A DNA stretch of 64,000 nucleotides, taken from contig NC_079513.1 of NCBI RefSeq assembly GCF_000801105.2, forward strand, positions 22,784,273 to 22,848,272, written 5' to 3'. Positions 34,472 through 46,600 of the stretch are shown here, one piece after another. The notes under the pieces were generated by a model. That model had not been told where the DNA came from. It was given only the letters and a program-made list of their open reading frames with translations, and did not search any database. This DNA comes from Raphanus sativus. Taxonomy: Eukaryota; Streptophyta; Magnoliopsida; Brassicales; Brassicaceae. Both the position numbers and the translations under genes were made by a program. How positions within the stretch are numbered: position 1 is the stretch's first letter; the number at the start of each line of letters is the position of its first letter.

Positions 34472-35364
34472 TCACCTAACTCCACAAATCCCCTCCCCTG
34501 TGATCACGAACTCGCAAGAAGAAGCAGGCAAATAAGGTGAAAAAACAATATCAAACCGTCTCCGAGCTCTTCCAGACACCAAACTCGAACCGCTCTCACC
34601 ATCCCCCCTTCTCTCTTCGCATACACCACTTCTCGAGATGAAAACTCTAGAGTTCACACAGTTAGCCCAAGCCAATCCCAAAGCAGGAACAACCCGTCTC
34701 CCAGACGAATACAAACACCTCAAATTCCCAACTCTCAGCCCACTCAACCCATCGGAAGAAGACTCAACGAAATCAGTCACCTGATTCGTAACCACAACAG
34801 CCAAACCAAACCTACTCGCCAGCTGCTTCAGCTTCCCTGACATCTTGAAAAAGCAAGAAGCTCTCTTCCTGAGATCAGACGGCGTGTTATCAAACTCCGA
34901 TCTGAACAACGCCGCTACGGAATCAAGCACGATCAGCTTCAGAGGAAGCCTCGTTTTCGAGTTCTCAGCAAAAGCGTTTATCCTAGGCATTACGTCGAAC
35001 AGGTGGTCTACGGAGTGGACGCTTTGCACGAAGACGTGATCGCAAGGGTTATCGCTGTGATCCGCGTAGATGCCAGGGTTCGATAGGTGAAAGATCGAGA
35101 GAGCTGGTGGAGACGGCGGAAAGGGAAGGGAAACTCGGAGTGGAGGTAGAGAGATGAGCCGTCGAGTCCGCCGATTGAGACCGGGAGCTGGGCGCGGAGG
35201 GAGAGCTGAAGGCAGAGCTGTGTTTTTCCGCAGCCGCTCTCCGCGGCGATTTCTGTTAGGGAACCGCAGGGGAATCCGCCGCGGAGACATGAGTCGAGGG
35301 TTTCGCAGCCGGTGGTTAGCTTCGGGCTCGTCGGGGATTGTGAGACGAGACTCCGCGGCTTCAT
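34472..35364 (-). pseudogene. XRCC3: XRCC3 RAD51 paralogue with one apparent frameshift
   Basis: The N-terminal frame starts at 35364 (MKPRSLVSQSPTSPKLTTGC) and has Walker A ESGCGKTQLC, then SSLYLHSEFPFPFRRLHQLS. At a short T run (35090-35092, AAA on the plus strand) the reading moves to another frame, which continues with family sequence (DNPCDHVFVQSVHSVDHLFD, LKLIVLDSVAALFRSEFDN, VVVTNQVTD) to the stop at 34472. Both halves are clear XRCC3, which acts with RAD51C in homologous recombination and meiosis. No intron explains the shift. Taken literally, the protein would stop after 118 residues. Because it is a single-base homopolymer change and the rest is well preserved, a consensus error is at least as likely as a real lesion. 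Synteny suggests At5g57450. Confidence 0.85.
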
Positions 35365-35976
35365 TTTCCCATTTCACCGCCAAAAGCTATCGATTTCAAA
35401 TAGAAAACAATAATGAAAAAGTTGTTCTTTATTTGGGCTTTTCAAAACTTTTCTGTAGGCCCAATAAGGTCGAGAGTGATGTAATAAACGATATTGTTTT
35501 AATATCAAGAGTACATCGTTTTTCCTTTTTCTAAGCTTGTTTTTATTGAGTTTAACATATAATCGATAAATCTACATTAATTCATGAGATATCAAGCAAA
35601 AAAATAAGATATCTCAAAAAATGAATTTAGATATTTTCGATTTTTAGTCTTTTATGATTCTATTTGCCACGGATTTCCACATGTGAGCGTATAGTTGAAT
35701 TTACAATTATATGGCCGAGTTTTAAAACATGAAAAATATTAACCAAAACATCTCATAATTTTAAGACTAGAAAGTGAGACACTTGAATTATTTTCCATTC
35801 TGTATTACGAAACAAAAACAAAAAATTATACTCAAATAATTCATGAAATGATAAGCCAAATTATCTTCATTTACAAATCATTGAGAATCAAAAATAAAAT
35901 GAAAAAGTGATAAGTTGCACATTAGATTATAGTTTTAAGTCTAAAGTTCTGATTAAAGGTTTGTGTAACTTGTAGT

Positions 35977-36032
35977 AATTTTGTAAAGTAGTTTTTTTTT
36001 TTTTTTTGAACAACAAAATTTTGTAAAGTAGT
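35977..36032. repeat. Micro-insertion: poly(T)-GAACAACAA between 16-bp perfect duplications
   Basis: AATTTTGTAAAGTAGT at 35977-35992 and 36017-36032 flanks about 15 T and GAACAACAA. The inserted 24 bases have the same core as the insert at 59837-59854. Confidence 0.65.
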
Positions 36033-36444
36033 TAAAACCTTGAACAAGTATAATGGTGAAGTTTTTTTTTTAAATCTGAAAATTTAGTTGAAGAACAATA
36101 TATCTAAAAAATAGTGTTAGAGAAAAAAATGTTTATGAAGTAAAAGTGATTGTCAGGCTAGAGCTCAAAATTTTACATTTAATAATCAAGTTTGGTTCAA
36201 AACTAGTTCAATAGTTCATCGATTTCCCGTTTTTTATTTTGCAGATTTAGTTTACTTTAGATTTTATCATCAATCCAACCAGAATATGTCATCGGTTCAC
36301 GATCGAACCCGGTTCAACTATTTGGTCGTACCGCTTTTAAAAAGATTGGTATACTAAAATTCGATACAAATCTAAATTGGTATTAAAACTAAAATAAATA
36401 CTTTAAATATTCAATATTATATTTATTCTTATATATAACTAAAA

Positions 36445-36445
<1 letters not shown>

Positions 36446-36480
<35 letters not shown>
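36446..36480. repeat. (TA)n microsatellite
   Basis: Uninterrupted TA dinucleotides over 35 bases. Confidence 0.95.
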
Positions 36481-36482
<2 letters not shown>

Positions 36483-36859
36483 GAATCTTAAATGAGTTAT
36501 GATCTGAAATAAACATACACTAAAAGTAAAGATCTTGAAACTGAATTTTGATTATTTATGAAAACATATTAATTGGTAGATCTCTGATAAAAGAACCATT
36601 TGATGTATATATATAATTAGAGATGGGGGCATGCTAGAATTAAAGATTGATAAAAGAAAGTAATTAACAGAATATTTATTCTACTTCTACATCAGCTATG
36701 GATTCAAATCTAGATAATATTGGATTCAAAAATATTATGGGAAAATTAGATAATAGGACATTTTGAATTTGGATTTGTCTCTTTGAGAATTTTTTCTTCA
36801 TTAGTTGGGGAAATAGTATTTAAATTAAGATAGCATAAACAGAATCCTACCTTCTTCAA

Positions 36860-37090
36860 TGGTGTTCCTCCATGACTGAAGCGGGGTTACCATGACCTCT
36901 CCCGCCACGAGAGCCGGAGCTTTGCAGTGCCACGAGTGCCGGCTACGCAACGGTCTGAGAAGGAAAGCTTACGACGAACTTCGCATTTCTCAGGTACGAA
37001 CGTGATCAAAGATGGTGAAGTAGCAACGTCCACGGTTCCAATGACGCGGGAAACAACAACTTTCGACTGAGGAGACGGAGTGATACACCC
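36860..37090. other. Isolated GC-richer, gene-like patch of unknown origin
   Basis: About 230 bases of clearly higher GC than the surrounding DNA, with gene-like composition on both strands (for example CGCCACGAGAGCCGGAGC). No frame stays open across it and I do not recognise a protein. It could be a fragment of a gene or of a transposon that carried one. Confidence 0.35.
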
Positions 37091-37754
37091 TAAACACAGC
37101 TTTTTGAGTTTGTCATCAAAAGTGTTTCTTAATACTTAATTTGATCCAGATATTATAATATTGTAAGAATCTAAAATTAAACTATTGAGCGGAACGTCTC
37201 TGAATAATTAGAGTTAAACCTTAACACATCAAAAGAAAAATCAGTCTTCAGCTACAACAACAACTACAAACGTTTTGGTGGATCAGAAACGTTTTACCAG
37301 CATTGACCTAATAGTAGATGAGCACTACTTTGCTTCTTTTTGAAGCAGTGAAACAAAATTTACATTACACTTTGACAATGATTCTAATGCAAAAGCTTAT
37401 GCATGAAATTGTTTGATATATTCAGCAAGAGTTTCACACCATAAACAATTTGATAAATGGCATACATGAATTTCATAAACAATACAAAAGACAGAAAGAT
37501 CATGGAATAAAAGAAAGTGGGAGAGAAGATATTGTGCGATATTTACTATAGATTGCTAGTATGTTTACAAAAGATAATAACCAAAATATGGTAACTTTGC
37601 ATTTTTCTGTTATCTATATGGAATACATAAACTACTAGATTAGAACGATGACTAATAGGTGGAATATATATTTTTCATCAAGCAGACTTTAAAGTTATAG
37701 TTAGGATAGATTATGAAACATAAATAAGCTAAGTTAGGCCATAAAGTAAACTTT

Positions 37755-38031
37755 GGGTCCGATTGGTAATGGCTGTAGCTTCGAAATTATTGCTGTAGAA
37801 AAAAATCTGTAGACTTTTTGCTGTAGCTTTAGATTTTATTGCTGTAGAATTTTATGGAAATCCCTAAAAAATTGCTTTGGATATTTGGCTCTGCACAGCA
37901 CTTCTACAGCTGTAGGTTATTTCAAGAGCTGTGGTTTTAAAAAATAAATTAAAGTTTGATTGCTCTGATTTTGGTACTTTAGAAATAAATGGAGCTGTGG
38001 AGAGCACTCACAGTCACTACCAATCACACCC
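37755..38031. mobile_element. MITE-like element with 23-bp imperfect inverted ends
   Basis: The left end GGGTCCGATTGGTAATGGCT and the complement of the right end, GGGTGTGATTGGTAGTGACT, match at most positions. TTT lies on both sides (37752-37754 and 38032-38034). The interior repeats GCTGTAG words. The short duplication would suit a Harbinger- or CACTA-type enzyme, but TTT in an AT-rich setting is weak evidence. Confidence 0.6.
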
Positions 38032-38736
38032 TTTACTATACGTATTTAAGGTTGATGTAAACCATTATTATTTGACTATAATGAAACAGAAAAATTCTAA
38101 TAGTGGTAGAATAAATTAAAAAAAAATTATATCCAAATTAGATTATTATAATGTATTTTGTACTCGAGTTATAAACTAAATTAACTGTTAGAATGAGTAT
38201 TCTATACTTAGCTAGAACATAAATAAAATATAGCTACATAATTTATTTTAAAAAGATATATATACAATAATAGTCTTACTTATGTTTCTAATAGTTTTTC
38301 TCTCTTTTGAAATTTTTAAAATTGAAAATACTCTTTTTTCCACTACATGAGAGTAAAACATATCACAAAGTGATCAAAAGTGAGACAAATAAAATCTGAG
38401 TGTCTGATTTTACCAACTCTCCCAATATTATTAACCGAAACAAATAAAAACCCCAATGGACTTTGATGCTGAACCAGAAACCTGAAAAGTGGCAAACCAC
38501 TTTTCTTCAGTTGAGCCTGTGTTCTAACTCATTAGGCCCACTACAATAAGACAAGAATAACGTCTAAAACGATGTCGTACGAGTATCACTTTCTTTTCAT
38601 TTTCATCCTTCATTCTTCTTCCCCGATTGTTCTCAGATCTGATGATGCTCTGAATGATTAAACGAACGAGGCTACATCGAGATTTGAAGATTCGCGAATT
38701 GTAGAATCTCCACAGATCAAATTCGAAATCGCGATC

Positions 38737-40665
38737 ATGTCGTGCTTAGCCCTAGCTCTCCAACCGGTAAACGGATCTGACATTTTACTCCAAACCAGAG
38801 AATGGTTCCCGCCGGCGCGAGCCCTAATCGCTCTCTCCTACTTCCGCAAACGCGCCAAGCCTTCTCCTCCTCATCAAAACAGCAACAACCTCCGTCAAAT
38901 CGTAAACACACTCAACCTTCCTCCTCCTCCTCCGCCGCAGATCCCGACGACGCAGCCGCCGCGGAGTTCGTAGGCGACGATCCCCTCGCTGCCTCCAACG
39001 GACAAGTCATCGTCGGCGTGGAGAGCAAGTACCGCGTCGTCTACCGGCTGGTGAACTCGATCTACATCCTCGGCGTAACCGTCGCGGATCACGACAACTC
39101 GATCAACGTCTTCGAGTGCATCCACATCGTGAACCAGGCCGTGAGCGTGATCGTAACGGCCTGCCGCGGGTCGAGGTGACTCCGGAGAAGCTCGGGAGGA
39201 AGTACGCGGAGGTGTACATGGCGCTCGACATCGTCCTCCGCGGCGTCAGCAACATCCGCCTCGCCGCGATGCTCGGGGCGATGCACGGAGACGGGATCGC
39301 GAAGATGGTCCACTCGGCTCTGGACACGGAGAACAAGATCAGGGGAGCTGATAGCTGGATGGCGGTGGAGTCTCACGCCGCGGAGCATCAGGCCGCTGTG
39401 AACGCCTTCTCCAACGCGAGGTTCGAGTTGCCGGCGGAGACTGTCGCGGCTGGGGATGAGATGGCGGTTAGCTTGGCTCCTGTGGTGCAGGAGACCGAGC
39501 AGGTGAAGGAAGAGCCGGAGGTTGAGAACAAGGATCCTTTCGCGGCGAGCGAGACGATCAACAAGGAGAAAGAACTTGTAGGTGGATTCAAGAAGACTAA
39601 AGATCCTTCCTCACAGGATCTGTCTTTGGCTCTGGCGGGGCTCGAGGTGACTACATTGCCTCCGGCGGAAGCGACGCAGTCTACGCACATCAATGTGGAA
39701 GGGTTCGAAGGGGAGTACGGTGGGATTGCGTTCAGCAACGAGCAGGCGACGATTGGGGAGACTTTTGAATCGTTTAGTGATGCTTTGGGGAGGTGGTTTT
39801 GGATCCTTCGGAGTTTATGGGACCGAAGAAGATTCATAAGAAGGAAGGACTCGGCGGGCTTGAGCTCTTGCACACCAGTGATCCCAAGGCGGTGGAAGGC
39901 AAAGAGGGAGGTAATCTCGATAACTTAGTTAAGAAGGTTGAGATGAAAGGTCCTGAAATGTATATCTCTGAGGAACTTAGAACCGAGTTTAGAGAATCAT
40001 TGCTTGCTAGAGTAGGAATGATGGGTGTGATCTATCTGAAAACGATGCCACCTAAAGGCTCTGGTGAAGAGAAAGAGACGGAATTCTCGTTCCGTGTTGA
40101 AGGTACTGCTGCAGTTAAGAGATTCGCTATGCAGAGTTCTCGGATCAGTAGCTTAGGGAACGGTTTGTTTCACGTGAGAACCGCTCCATCTGAAGAACCG
40201 ATCCCTATCTTGAAGTATAGCTTGCAACCTAAGCTAACCCCGTTGCCTCTTAGAGTACGAATGGTGAAACGAGTTAGTGGGACATTACTCTCGCTGATGA
40301 TACAATACGTCTCGAGCCCGGACCTACCTCAGCCTCTGAAAGACGTCGACTTTGTTCTGAAACTCCCTGTTGACCCCACGTTGCTTAAGGTTTCTCCTAA
40401 GGCAATACTAAACAGAACCGATCGAGAACTGAAGTGGCAAGTCCCTGAGATTCCTCTCAGTGGAAGTCCCGGGAGGCTAAGAGCGCGGATGCCTATAGAC
40501 TCAGATAACAGCGAGGAAGAACCAGAGATCATCTGCTATGTGAAGTTCTCGGTTCAGGGAAAGACTTCTTTGTCTGGTATCAGTTTACGCCCAGCTGCTG
40601 AAGGCAATACGGATTTTTATGAGGTTGATCACAGGTTCGAAACTGGAGTCTATATGTGCAATTGA
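38737..40665 (+). pseudogene. TML: TML, right copy, with four single-base frameshifts
   Basis: Same protein as the left copy, with the same start and end residues, but four one-base length changes break the frame: a missing C near 38847 (CCGCAAACG against CCGCCAAACG), a missing G at 39168-39170, an extra T at 39784-39786 and an extra T at 39797-39800. They sum to zero, so the last 290 codons are in the original frame. The Ser tract is two codons shorter. Up to 39562 there are many substitutions relative to the left copy, mostly synonymous in the parts I compared; beyond 39562 I found none, only the two T indels. All four changes are in short runs, which points to consensus error or early decay. 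If real, no full-length TML comes from here. Confidence 0.85.
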
Positions 40666-41059
40666 TAAACGTTTCTCTCTAAGAGTGTTGAGTTTCATTT
40701 GTTTATAAATTTTTCTCAAATGATTTGAGTTTGGCCGTTGTTGAAAGTTAATTCTGTTTTTTTTTTCATGTAAGGTTTTGTGTACTTGTGTATCTTGACA
40801 TTTTCTCATTGTTATGTTATCTGTTTTTATCACATTTGTTTTTACATTTAGTTTTGATATTTCGTTATTCGAATAAGGTATATAATATTTATTTTATCAA
40901 TATTTACGTGGCAAAGTTCTTACTCTTTGTTAATCATTTGCAAATTATTTGAATAATTGTAGTTTTGAAATAGTTTATTTCTTAAATATTATTACATTGC
41001 AAAAAAACAAGCATAACATATGCAAAATGTTATATACACTGACAGGAAAATACAATATT

Positions 41060-41263
41060 GGGCGATTGGTTAGACACTATTTGTAGAAAATTTACTTTAA
41101 AAAACAATATTGTTACAGCAGTATTTTTTTGTTTTAGAAATAAGTTTTCTACAACTATTTTTTGGTTTTAAATTTAAAAATTACATAAAGCATGATTGTA
41201 AAATTATTTGGTTGTAGAGTAAAATTAAAACTAAAAGTATTAGTTAAAGTCTAACCAATTACC
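41060..41263. mobile_element. MITE-like element (right copy)
   Basis: Mirror of 17982-18185 with the same imperfect ends (GGGCGATTGGTTAGAC and the complement of GGTAATTGGTTAGAC). Confidence 0.5.
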
Positions 41264-41808
41264 TTTGATGTGTGTGCGCGCGCAAATTGACATGTACAAA
41301 AAAAAAGAAACTGATTGTGATTTGTGAGGATGAAATTGGTTAATGGCATTTCCTATATGGTTAATGGCATTTTCTACATAATTCATAAGTTAAACTTTTA
41401 TTTGTGCATATGAAAAGATGTCAAAAAAAAAGTTGAGCATATTAAAATTTTGAAAATATAATATCACTATACCAGCCAAATTAAATCAATGAAACATATC
41501 ATATTCTATATTTTTAAAATAATAAAGAATATGTGCTTAATATGAATATCAAGCACCAATTACAATGCGTCCTAACTACGGTTCACATAAATAAAATAAT
41601 AACAATAATTACAAATTTGTATTTTTTTCTAAGTGATATGTCTAGTGTAGTGGTCAAGTTGATTATAAGAAATCAATTGAATAATAACAGAACTATTTTA
41701 AAACGTTAAAGCGAGTACAAGCTGTGCGATACTAAACACAAAACTCTAAAGAGATGGAAACCAAGATTTTGAGCAACTTGGTCTACCAAATCGTTAACTT
41801 AGTTTTTA

Positions 41809-42328
41809 TGTGAAGAATATTAGCTTTTAGGTTTGCTTAGGTTAGAAGTTATCTTTGACCTAAGTCTAGAACTGAAAGTAAAGACACAATCAATTTAACG
41901 AGTTCCCGGCCCTCGGCGCGGTACGTCTCGTGGGAGAACTTCTGCTCCCAAAATCCACTAGATCAAAGAGTTATCAGCAACACCAAATCAGTGTGCTAAT
42001 TGAGTGTTTACAAAAGGAACCAAATACTCCTAGCTAGAGGAAACCAACAATCCCTTTGATATAAATATACTTAAGCCTAAGTTGATCTTATATCTTGATT
42101 GTTGCCTCTTGCTGTCCACCTTGATTGATCTGATTCCTACTGCCGTAAACTTGCTGTATTTCCTTGTTGCTTGCTTAACCTAATCAACATACTAACATCA
42201 TATATATATGCTTTGTATTTGATCAGGTGTCACAAACGGAATGGGCTGGAGAGTGGTGTTGGCCCAGCTGCTGCAGGAGTGTGAAGAGCCCAGCTCTAAT
42301 TGGGCTTATATGTAACCCATTATTCACA
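41809..42328 (-). repeat. 3' LTR of the Copia element
   Basis: 520 bp, TG...CA ends. In the minus orientation it lies downstream of pol. The adjacent inner sequence on the coding strand, CCGGTGGAGATT, is a weak polypurine tract. Confidence 0.93.
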
Positions 42329-43633
42329 AATCTCCACCGGTTTCATTAGAGCCCAATGATGGCCCATCCTCTTCCAACCAACACACTCAGGCCCGTGTTT
42401 CTCTCTGTCTTGTCTGAAGGGTTTTCTCAATCAGACGCAACCCTTCACTCTCTCTCTCTCTAGTGGTTCCTTTCTCTCTCGTTTCTTTGCGATGCTCTGC
42501 CGCTACGAGTACTTGAAGCTTCACCGAGCTCCACCGAGAAGGATCTGTCTTTGCGCCATCACCGTGGCGTCGCTCCTTTGAGACAGCGAGTCGATTCGGC
42601 TCCACCACGCTCGTGTTGCCTCCTCCGTCTTCTGTCTCTCTAGTCTCTCTCATCCGCAAACCTCCACCTACAATTAGGTCTTGGTTCCGTTTTGCGAGAG
42701 CTTCCGATCAGCTCTGCCGATTCATTCTCATCACGCCCTTTCCTCGAAGTTGACTTGCCCGATGGCGATTCGATTCTTCTTTGAGCGATGGTAGATGACT
42801 TCGGCGTGACTCCATCCTTCTTTCACTCTACTATCCTCAGGTACATCTAATCTCTCCTCTTCATAAGAGATTAGGATCATCTGTTAAAGATTTTGAGTGA
42901 ATGTTATGGATCTGTAGCTGACCTGTGTATTTTGCATGTCTCCTCAGTTTGATCGTCTCTCAGCCTTTAGACACGATTGGGGTTCTGACATGCCACTGAG
43001 CTCTCTCCTGAGCTCTGTCACGCTCCACCTCTTCCGTAGATCAAGTAACCTCCTTTCTCAGTGAACATTCCATGATATGTTTATCGGTTGTCGATGTGAC
43101 TCCCTCGTTCTGTTTTGCAGGAGTTAATTCAGCTCGATGATGAACTGATGTAGTTTCTAACCTGAAACCCTTATTAATCAAACACTCGATTCGGCTCCCT
43201 GAGCCGTTATCCAGATGTCATGTTCTGCTGGTAAGCCTTTCCTCATATACTCACCCCTGCTAGTTAACGTTCTCGAGTTTGTTACTAACACTTGTGTTTA
43301 TGTGGCTTGTTGTAGGTGTACTGTCTCAGAGATGATGGTGACCACTTCCAGAAAGCATTCTTGACTCTGCTGTTCTTGCTTCTGACTCATTACGCACGTA
43401 CTCATGCGTTACTGCTGCTTCTTATGGGAGTGTCTGGTGGTACACGGTTACTCCACCTGAACCAGGCCTTCTGCCTCGGTTCTCATTATCCTCCAGGTGA
43501 TTCTTTCATCTTTATTTATACTCCCTGTTGTCTTAGATTTCCATTTATGCACACACTAACTATGTTTGATGTCCGTGTTATGCGAGAATGGAGCCATACA
43601 ACATTGATTCACCTGGAGCGTCGCCAGTCTTTC
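42329..43633. other. Long non-coding stretch between pol and 3' LTR, possibly captured DNA
   Basis: 1.3 kb with no retroviral-type domain in either orientation. On the plus strand, antisense to the element, it shows gene-like features: pyrimidine tracts followed by TTTTGCAG (near 43120) and CTTGTTGTAG (near 43315), GT-rich donor-like sites, and CT-rich leader-like sequence. The longest plus frame (43316-43696) resembles nothing I know. It may be a host gene fragment carried antisense with its introns, or merely a long 3' region. Confidence 0.35.
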
Positions 43634-46600
43634 TCAGTTCAAATTCAAAAGCTCACAGCAAAGCTGGAACTTCTGACCAGGTACCGTCTTCGTTAGAAAG
43701 TCTGCAGGGTTCACATTAGTATGTATCTTGTTTAGGCTGATATCCCCTGCTTCCACTAGGTCTCGTATGAAATTGAACTTGGTAGCTATGTGCTTAGTCT
43801 TTTCATGATTGACTGGATTTCTTGCTAGGGCTAGGGCACTTTGAGAATCACAGTAGAGATTGATCCCCTGTTGCTTGAAACCTAGTTCATTGCATATTTC
43901 TTTTAGCCACATGGCCTCTTTAGCTGCCTCGTTAAGTGCCATGTATTCAGCTTCGGTAGTTGATAATGCAACAACTGACTGTAGGCATGATTTCCATGAA
44001 ACTGTATTTCCTGCAAACTTGAATGCATATCCTGTAACTGAACGACTCCTGTCCCTGTCTGTAGCATAGTCTGAATCTGAATATCCTTCCACACGTAAGT
44101 TATCACTCTTTTTGAACGTTAGGTTAGATTTCACTGCTCCCCTTAGGTACCTTAAGACCCACTGAACCGCTTTCCAGTGGTCTCGTCCTGGTTTAGACAT
44201 GAAGCGACACACGTATCCTACTGCGAATCCTAGATCAGGTCTAGATCCCACCATGGCATACATTAGGCTTCCCACAGCACTAGCATAGGGAATTCTTTCC
44301 ATCTGAGACGCTTCCACTTTCCACTCATCATCTGTGAGGCTTCTCAGTTTGATGTGTGATGCAGTGGGAGTAATCACAGGCTTAGCATCTAGCATCCCAA
44401 ACGTCCTTAGGACTTTCTCAATGTATCTGCTCTGAGATAGGACTAGGATTCCATTCACTCGATCTCTGGTGATGTCCATGCCCAAGATTCTTGATGCTTT
44501 CCCCATGTCTTTCATCTCAAACTCTCCACTTAATCTTTCTTTAAGTTCCTTGATCACTTTCTTGTTTCCTGATGCAATTAACATGTCATCGACATATAGT
44601 AGTAGATAGATAGCCTTATCAGTATTGACATCCCTCATGTAGACACATAAATCTTTACTGCATCGGTCGAACAACTGATCCTTCATAAAACTATTGAACC
44701 TATGGTTCCATCTTCTCGGAGACTGTTTCAAGCCATACAAGGACTTTCTTAACAAACACACTTTGTTCTCTGTCCCTGGCTTTATAAAACCTTCAGGCTG
44801 TTCCATTAGGATTCTCTCTTCTAGGCTCCCATGTAGAAAAGCTGTTTTGACATCCATCTGTTCTAGTTCCAAGTCTAGATTCACCACAATGCTGAGCATG
44901 AGTCTTATAGAGACATGTTTCACAACCGGTGAGAATATCTCATTATAGTCGACTCCTTCAGTTTGTGAATAGCCTTTAGCTACAAGTCTCCCCTTATGTC
45001 TATCATCTTCTACTCCTGGTATTCCGGGTTTGAATTTAAATAACCATCTGCATCCAACGGTCTTAGCCTTAGGAGGCCTATCAATTAGATCTCAGGTTCT
45101 ATTTTTCCTGTGAGAGTCCATTTCTTCTTCGGCTGCACCTCTCCACAGCTTCCTCTGTGGACTTCTCATTGCATCGGCGTAGGATTTAGGTTCTTCAACC
45201 TCCAGGTCGTGGATAACATTAAGCGCATAGGCGACAAAATTCCCATCCTCATAACGCGATGGAGGCCTTACATTCTCTCTTCTTACTCTGTCGCGAGCTA
45301 GAACATAAGTGTCTAAGCTTTCTGTGTCACCACTATCACTTTCAGCTTCGTGATCACTTTCACTGTTATCTTGCTCTTGTTCTTCTTCACTTGAGCTGTT
45401 AGAGCCTGCAGATGATGATTCCTCTCCACCTTGATCAGATGTGCCGTTGGATTTATTAGACGGAGAAGGCCCTCTGATCAAATCATCACTGAATGAGACC
45501 CTTTTCTTGACTCGTCTCTCTGGTTCCTTAGTTACTGTTGTGCCTTCCTTTGTTTTAGCAACAGTATGCTTGTACAGCTCGTCTTCGTTGAAGACAACAT
45601 GTCTGCTTATTTTGCATATGCCTTCATCATCTATCCAAACGCGATACCCTTTTGTCCCCATGGGATATCCAACAAAGACTCCCTTGACTGCTCTACGTCC
45701 TGTCTTCTCCTCTATTATGTGTACGTACGCAGTACAGCCGAACGTTCTGAGATGGCTTAAGTCGGGTTTAGATCCTGTCCACACTTCTTCTGGCATCCTA
45801 AAATCCAGTGTAGAGTTAGGTGATCTGTTGATCAAATAGATAGCAGTGGAGGCAGCCTCTGCCCAGAAACTTTGATCTAATCCAGATTCGGCTAACATGC
45901 ATCTCACTTTATCCATAATAGTCCGGTTCATTCTCTCTGAAACCCCATTCTGCTGCGGTGTATAGGTGCAGGTCCTATGTCTCTTAATTCCTGACTTCTT
46001 GCAATACTCATCAAACTGTCTGTTACAGAACTCCAAGCCATTATCAGTTCTCAAACATTTGATTTTCTTTTCTGTCTTTTTCTCGACCTCAGTTTTCCAT
46101 TCTTTAAACTTAGAGAATACCTCATCTTTAGTCTTCAAAAAATAGATCCACACTTTCTTTGAGAAGTCGTCAATAAAGGTGACAAAATACTTAGCCCCAG
46201 CTAGGCTATCCGGTGTAGAAGGTGAACCCCAAAGATCAGAGTGAACATACTCTAGAATCCCTTTAGTCACATGCTTGGCCTTAGGAAAACTCTGCTTGTG
46301 AGATTTTCCAATTATGCAATGTTCACAGAAATCCAATGTCTTAACTTCTTTGTCAATGATAAATCCCTGTTTGACAAGTTCAGACATGTTATTTATACTC
46401 ATATGACCGAGGCGTGAATGCCACACATTAGTCATGTTCTTCTCAGCTTTAGATAGATTAGCCTCTCCTCGAGAGACTGTCCCCTGTAAATAATAAAGTC
46501 CCTGATGGTATTTTCCTGAGATAACCGGTTTGTCATCCTTGTAAAAGTTAATCATAAGATCTTTGCCTTCATATCTGCATCCTGCTGTCTCTAACATTCC

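Larger units (their letters stand above)
35365..38430. other. Intergenic region between XRCC3 and right-copy TML
   Basis: About 3 kb, AT-rich, no supported gene. It holds a micro-insertion (35977-36032), a TA microsatellite, an isolated GC-richer patch (36860-37090) and a MITE-like element (37755-38031). Confidence 0.5.

Noticed and set aside
36446..36480. TA tract as a regulatory or origin element
   Set aside because: Simple microsatellite; nothing in the sequence ties it to a function.
39388..39873. 161-codon minus-strand ORF over TML
   Set aside because: Antisense shadow of TML coding sequence; the same frame exists in the left copy opposite the intact gene.
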